9,705 bases of DNA from Lentimicrobium sp. (GTDB taxonomy: Bacteria; Bacteroidota; Bacteroidia; Bacteroidales; Lentimicrobiaceae): contig JAAXUD010000063.1 of the NCBI GenBank assembly GCA_013336205.1, positions 1-9,705 on the forward strand, given 5' to 3'. This document shows, piece after piece, positions 6,629 to 9,705 of this stretch (positions are counted from its first letter, which is position 1; each line of letters opens with the position of its first letter). A program made the translations under genes and the position numbers. Below the pieces are notes generated by a model. That model had not been told where the DNA came from, did no database searches, and was given only the letters and a program-made list of their open reading frames with translations.

Positions 6629-6680
6629 GTTAACCGGTTTAAACGCAGAGAATATGTTTTTGTTCCCTCTGGCCGGTTAA
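6629..6680. repeat. Cluster of overlapping palindromes within a larger inverted repeat
   Basis: Three 8-bp perfect palindromes overlap in 16 bp: GGTTAACC (6629-6636), AACCGGTT (6632-6639) and GTTTAAAC (6637-6644). The arm TTAACCGG (6630-6637) is repeated inverted as CCGGTTAA (6673-6680), and between them CAGAG (6646-6650) pairs with CTCTG (6667-6671). The whole can fold as an interrupted hairpin or act as a multi-site protein-binding region between the divergent DUF6580-like gene and the plus-strand block. There is no T-tract, so it is not a terminator. Confidence 0.5.
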
Positions 6681-6723
6681 TAATTATAAATGTTTCATTT
6701 TTAGTTTAGTAAATCAGTAATAA

Positions 6724-6891
6724 ATGCTCAGACCTGCCAGAATTAAATCAAAAGATGTCCATTTAGGTCTCAATTGGAAGATGGGAAAGAGGTTAAGTGT
6801 TGAAAAGTTTTCATTATTTCTTAAAAAAAAGCCCTTTTATAAAAAATTAAAGATTGGAAATATGCTTAAGTTTGCTCAAAAATTTGCCTGA
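6724..6891 (+). CDS. Possible small basic protein of 55 residues, overlapping the amidohydrolase start
   Basis: An open frame of 55 codons starts with ATG at 6724, just after an in-frame TAA, and ends with TGA at 6889-6891, whose last base is the first base of the amidohydrolase ATG (TGATG). The product is very basic, with about 15 lysines and only two acidic residues (KSKDVHLGLNWKMGKRLSVE, residues 8-27; LKKKPFYKKLKIG, 33-45). It has no signal peptide or membrane helix. I do not recognise the family. The termination-reinitiation overlap favours a real, translationally coupled gene. Against it, an open frame of this length can arise by chance in AT-rich DNA and no Shine-Dalgarno sequence is present. 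It could also be a leader peptide or the remnant of a longer gene. Confidence 0.45.
   Translation: MLRPARIKSKDVHLGLNWKMGKRLSVEKFSLFLKKKPFYKKLKIGNMLKFAQKFA
6867..6874 (+). promoter_or_regulatory. Weak candidate -7 box just upstream of the amidohydrolase
   Basis: The plus strand reads TAAGTTTG (TAnnTTTG). Transcription would begin only about 10 nt before the ATG at 6891, giving a very short leader, and no -33 element is seen. It also falls inside the possible 55-codon ORF, so it may be coincidental. Confidence 0.22.
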
Positions 6892-8531
6892 TGTTCCGAA
6901 GGTTGCTGATTTTACAGATTATTATTATGACTTTATCCTCGTGTCGAAACGATAAAATATCTGCCGACCTGATTATCCGGAATGCATTGATTTATACTGC
7001 TGACAGTGCGTTTAGCATACATGCAGCCATGGCAATAAGCAAAGGTAAGATTCTTGAGGTAGGCGATAATGATCTGATAACCAATAAATATGAGTCAGAT
7101 TCAGTGCTTGATGCTGAAGGAAAAGCTATTTATCCCGGATTCATCGATGCTCACTCGCATTTTTATGGATTCTCACTCCTAAGCCGCTATGCTGATTTGT
7201 CTGAAGCAAAATCATTTGACCATGTTTTGGAAATACTGACTAAACATAACGAAAATAAACAATCAAACTGGATTACAGGCAGGGGATGGGATCAGAACAA
7301 ATGGCCCGGACACCAATTTCCTGACAATAAGAAACTTAACGAATTATTTCCGGAAATTCCTGTAGTTCTTGTTCGCGTTGACGGACATGCTGTTCTGGTT
7401 AATGATGCTGCAATCGCACTCTCAGGATTAACTACCGATAGTATTACCAATGATAAAGAAGCTGTTATTGAACGGGGCAGTTTTACAGGAATTTTCATGG
7501 AGACCCTTGCCGAAAGATTTCGCAATTTAATTCCGGAACCGGCAGGGGAGGAGCTCTTTGAACTTGTGGATACCGCTGCAATGCAGTGTTATGCAGTAGG
7601 ATTGACTATGGTTACCGATGCTGGCCTCGATGCCAGGGTCATTGATTTTTATGATAGTCTGCAATCTGAAGACCGGCTTCAAATGGCCATTTACGCTATG
7701 CTAAATCCAACTGAGGCCAATATTCAAAGATTTCTAAAAAAGGGAATTGTCAGGAAACCAAAACTGATAGTCAGATCTGTTAAATTGTATGCGGATGGCG
7801 CGTTGGGATCACGTGGCGCCTGCCTGTTAAAACCCTACAGTGATTCTCCCGGTAATTATGGTATTCTTACCATTACTTCTGAAGACTTAGGCAGGTACTG
7901 CGTATTGGCATATGATAATAATTATCAGGTAATTACACATGCAATCGGAGATTCAGCTGTCAGAACGGTATTAAACGTATATAGTAACTACCTTTTACCG
8001 GATAATGATTTACGCTGGCGCATCGAACATGCGCAGGTTGTTCACCCTGAGGATTTTAAACTATTCGGAGAGTATTCAATCATTCCGTCAATTCAATCAA
8101 CCCACGCAACCTCCGATATGAGCTGGGCAAAACAAAGATTGGGTGATCACAGAATCAGAAATGCATATGCTTACAAAAAGCTGATGGACCAGAATGGCTG
8201 GATACCCAATGGAACAGATTTCCCAATAGAAAATATAAGTCCGCTGCTTACATTTTATGCCGCTGTCGCGCGAAAAGATCTGAGCGGAAAACCAGGCGGA
8301 GGATTTCAGAAGGAAAATGCGCTTACCCGGCAGGAAGCCATGCGTTCAATTACGATGTGGGCCGCTAAATCCTGTTATGAAGAAGACAGAAGAGGTAGTC
8401 TGGAACCCGGGAAGAACGCAGATTTCGTAATTACTGATCGTGACATTATGCAGATCCCGGAAAGGGAAATCCCGCAGGCAAAGGTTTTACGGACAGTTAT
8501 CGATGGCAAGACTGTCTATCTCAGGAAATAA
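6891..8531 (+). CDS. Lipoprotein metal-dependent amidohydrolase (amidohydrolase-3, YtcJ-like)
   Basis: This 546-residue protein begins with a short lipoprotein signal (MFRRLLILQIIIMTLSSC, lipid-modified Cys at residue 18), so it should be anchored in the cell envelope. The metal-binding set of the amidohydrolase superfamily is visible: DAHSH (H88, H90), VKLYADGALGSRGA (residues 297-310, with K298 a possible carboxylated lysine), ITHAIGD (H350), IEHAQ (H380) and GTDFP (D443). GRGWDQNKWP (130-139) and VDGHAVLVND (163-172) are typical of the amidohydrolase-3 branch. The C-terminal GSLEPGKNADFVITDRD (502-518) closes the composite beta-sandwich started by residues 24-85. These enzymes hydrolyse amide-type C-N bonds; the substrate is not predictable. 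The start is fixed by the signal peptide and overlaps the stop of a possible small ORF. Confidence 0.93.
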   Translation: MFRRLLILQIIIMTLSSCRNDKISADLIIRNALIYTADSAFSIHAAMAISKGKILEVGDNDLITNKYESDSVLDAEGKAIYPGFIDAHSHFYGFSLLSRYADLSEAKSFDHVLEILTKHNENKQSNWITGRGWDQNKWPGHQFPDNKKLNELFPEIPVVLVRVDGHAVLVNDAAIALSGLTTDSITNDKEAVIERGSFTGIFMETLAERFRNLIPEPAGEELFELVDTAAMQCYAVGLTMVTDAGLDARVIDFYDSLQSEDRLQMAIYAMLNPTEANIQRFLKKGIVRKPKLIVRSVKLYADGALGSRGACLLKPYSDSPGNYGILTITSEDLGRYCVLAYDNNYQVITHAIGDSAVRTVLNVYSNYLLPDNDLRWRIEHAQVVHPEDFKLFGEYSIIPSIQSTHATSDMSWAKQRLGDHRIRNAYAYKKLMDQNGWIPNGTDFPIENISPLLTFYAAVARKDLSGKPGGGFQKENALTRQEAMRSITMWAAKSCYEEDRRGSLEPGKNADFVITDRDIMQIPEREIPQAKVLRTVIDGKTVYLRK

Positions 8532-8580
8532 AAGTGATGGTCATACATTCCTGGTTTTGAACAAATAGATTATTCTTCCT

Positions 8581-8604
8581 GTTTAGCTGTGTATTCAACT
8601 AAAC
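8581..8604. repeat. Inverted repeat immediately upstream of the TlpA-like gene
   Basis: GTTTAG (8581-8586) and CTAAAC (8599-8604) form a 6-bp perfect inverted repeat with a 12-nt loop, ending one base before the ATG at 8606. If transcribed it could hairpin next to the start codon; as DNA it could be an operator. The 74-nt gap after the amidohydrolase shows no terminator and no full TAnnTTTG box, so read-through from upstream is possible. Confidence 0.35.
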
Positions 8605-8605
8605 G

Positions 8606-9088
8606 ATGAAATCACTTCTGCTTGTCATTCTATTGTTATCTTTTTTTCCGGTTTTGAAATCACAGGATATTCGTATTACAGATTTCAAAGGTCTGGAACC
8701 CTTGCTGAATAAGCAAAATGATACCACTTATGTGATAAATTTCTGGGCAACCTGGTGCGCTCCATGCGTAAAGGAATTGCCCTATTTTCAGCAAATCCAT
8801 GATGAATTCATTCATGAAAAAGTGAAAGTGGTGCTTGTCAGTCTTGACTTCCTTAAGCATCTTGATACCAGGTTAAAACCTTTTTTACAAAAGAATAATC
8901 TTAGCCCGGATGTAATTCTCCTCAATGATCCGGACAGCAATTCATGGATCGACAAAGTTTCACCTGATTGGTCAGGGGCCATACCAGCAACTGTTATTTA
9001 CAACAGAAATTTTCGTCAATTTTATGAGAAAAGCTTTACTTACGAAGAACTTCAAACAATTATTAACCAAAACCTGATACAAAAATGA
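8606..9088 (+). CDS. Exported TlpA-like thioredoxin-fold protein
   Basis: This 160-residue protein has an N-terminal signal peptide (MKSLLLVILLLSFFPVLKSQ, cleavage expected near residue 20) and then a single thioredoxin domain. The redox site is WATWCAPC (residues 47-54, C51 and C54), the same WCxPC type as TlpA/ResA, and the cis-proline is P127 in GAIPATV. The early part (DIRITDFKGLEPLLNKQNDT) is a short version of the family's N-terminal region. Such proteins reduce or isomerise disulfides, or pass electrons, in the periplasm. The final codons overlap the next thioredoxin-fold gene by ATGA, so the two are translationally coupled and probably act in the same redox process. It begins 74 nt after the amidohydrolase, with which it may share a transcript. 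Confidence 0.92.
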   Translation: MKSLLLVILLLSFFPVLKSQDIRITDFKGLEPLLNKQNDTTYVINFWATWCAPCVKELPYFQQIHDEFIHEKVKVVLVSLDFLKHLDTRLKPFLQKNNLSPDVILLNDPDSNSWIDKVSPDWSGAIPATVIYNRNFRQFYEKSFTYEELQTIINQNLIQK

Positions 9089-9690
9089 AAAATATCCTCT
9101 TTGCCTTTTTATCAATCTTTTTCTCAATTACACAATTAAGTGCCCAGGGCTATAAAATTGGAGACGAAGCCGTTGACTTTAAATTAAAGAATGTTGATGG
9201 CGCAATTGTTTCTCTGTCTGATTATCCGGATGCCAAAGGATTTATTGTAATTTTCACTTGTAATCACTGTCCGTTTTCAGTGGCATATGAAGATCGGATT
9301 ATTGCGCTGGACGCAAACTTTAAGACCAAAGGCTACCCGGTAATTGCAATCAACCCGAATGATCCGGAAATAGTTCCGGCAGATGGATTTAAGGAAATGC
9401 AACAAAGGGCTGCCGAAAAGGGATTTAAGTTCCCTTATTTGCTGGATGAGGGCCAGAAAATTTATCCCATTTACGGAGCTACACGCACACCACATGTCTA
9501 TCTGCTGAACAAGTCCGGAAAATCATTAAAAGTCGCTTACATCGGCGCTATTGATGATAATTCGCAGGATGCGGAAGCTGTCAGTGAAAAATATCTTGAA
9601 AATGCCGTTAATGCGCTTCTTTCGGGGAAATCGCCCGTGCCTGATTTCACCAAGGCCATTGGTTGTACTATAAAATCATCAGCCAGATAA
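9085..9690 (+). CDS. Exported thioredoxin/AhpC-TSA-like protein with CNHC active site
   Basis: This 201-residue protein starts with a signal peptide (MKNILFAFLSIFFSITQLSA, cleavage near residue 20-21) followed by a peroxiredoxin/TlpA-like domain: YKIGDEAVDFKLKNVDG (residues 23-39), FTCNHCPF (57-64, C59 and C62), AINPNDPE (88-95), FPYLLDEGQKI (116-126), the cis-proline in RTPHVYL (P136) and a third cysteine in IGCTIK (C194). The CNHC dithiol resembles a thioredoxin-type site more than a peroxiredoxin peroxidatic Cys, and the C-terminal Cys may be a resolving or regulatory thiol. The probable role is periplasmic thiol-disulfide exchange; the partner is unknown. The ATG overlaps the upstream TGA (ATGA), coupling it to the TlpA-like gene. 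The stop is followed by only 15 nt to the window end, with no terminator seen. Confidence 0.9.
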   Translation: MKNILFAFLSIFFSITQLSAQGYKIGDEAVDFKLKNVDGAIVSLSDYPDAKGFIVIFTCNHCPFSVAYEDRIIALDANFKTKGYPVIAINPNDPEIVPADGFKEMQQRAAEKGFKFPYLLDEGQKIYPIYGATRTPHVYLLNKSGKSLKVAYIGAIDDNSQDAEAVSEKYLENAVNALLSGKSPVPDFTKAIGCTIKSSAR

Positions 9691-9705
9691 AGATACGATA
9701 CACAA

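Noticed and set aside
6531..6723. Riboswitch upstream of the DUF6580-like membrane protein, considered because of its possible transporter role
   Set aside because: The likely leader is only about 20 nt, and no cobalamin, thiamine or similar conserved core was recognised; only short palindromes are visible.

Overview
The window looks like chromosomal DNA of a member of the Bacteroidota, probably in or near the Bacteroidales/Marinilabiliales. The support is indirect. Start codons lack Shine-Dalgarno sequences. Several TAnnTTTG boxes, the -7 element typical of this phylum, lie upstream of genes. Gene families and gene order (small membrane protein, mutL, two rhomboids, membrane-anchored EEP hydrolases) are ones I associate with this phylum. 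No mobile element, CRISPR array, rRNA or tRNA is visible.

Left block, minus strand (5341 down to 1): a tightly packed six-gene operon. In transcription order it holds an 86-residue C-tail-anchored membrane protein, the mismatch-repair ATPase MutL, a six-helix rhomboid protease with a long loop insertion, a second rhomboid with a cytosolic DUF6576-like tail, an endonuclease/exonuclease/phosphatase (EEP) family protein with three N-terminal membrane helices, and the start of a second EEP paralogue cut by the window edge. Intergenic gaps are 9-22 nt, and the last pair overlaps by 4 nt (ATGA). The second EEP gene is too short within the window to stand out, but its membrane domain clearly resembles the first.

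Centre: a divergent, AT-rich 167-nt intergenic region (5342-5508) carries a TAnnTTTG box on each strand, one for the mutL operon and one for a plus-strand GroES/Cpn10-like gene that has no groEL beside it. That gene and the convergent DUF6580-like membrane protein (minus strand, 6530-6003) share a bidirectional terminator at 5944-5984.

Right block, plus strand (6724-9690): the intergenic space after the DUF6580-like gene contains a TAnnTTTG promoter, a small inverted repeat and a cluster of overlapping palindromes. A previously uncalled, very basic 55-codon ORF (6724-6891) follows, and its stop codon overlaps the next start (TGATG). Then come a lipoprotein metal-dependent amidohydrolase of the amidohydrolase-3/YtcJ type and, after 74 nt, two translationally coupled (ATGA) exported thioredoxin-fold proteins with CAPC and CNHC active sites.

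Most of the window is ordinary conserved Bacteroidota gene content, and I do not see a clear-cut new defence or mobile system. The items most worth a second look are the 55-codon ORF, the degenerate endonuclease motifs in MutL, the paired rhomboid/EEP membrane module inside the mutL operon, and the palindrome cluster at 6629-6680.
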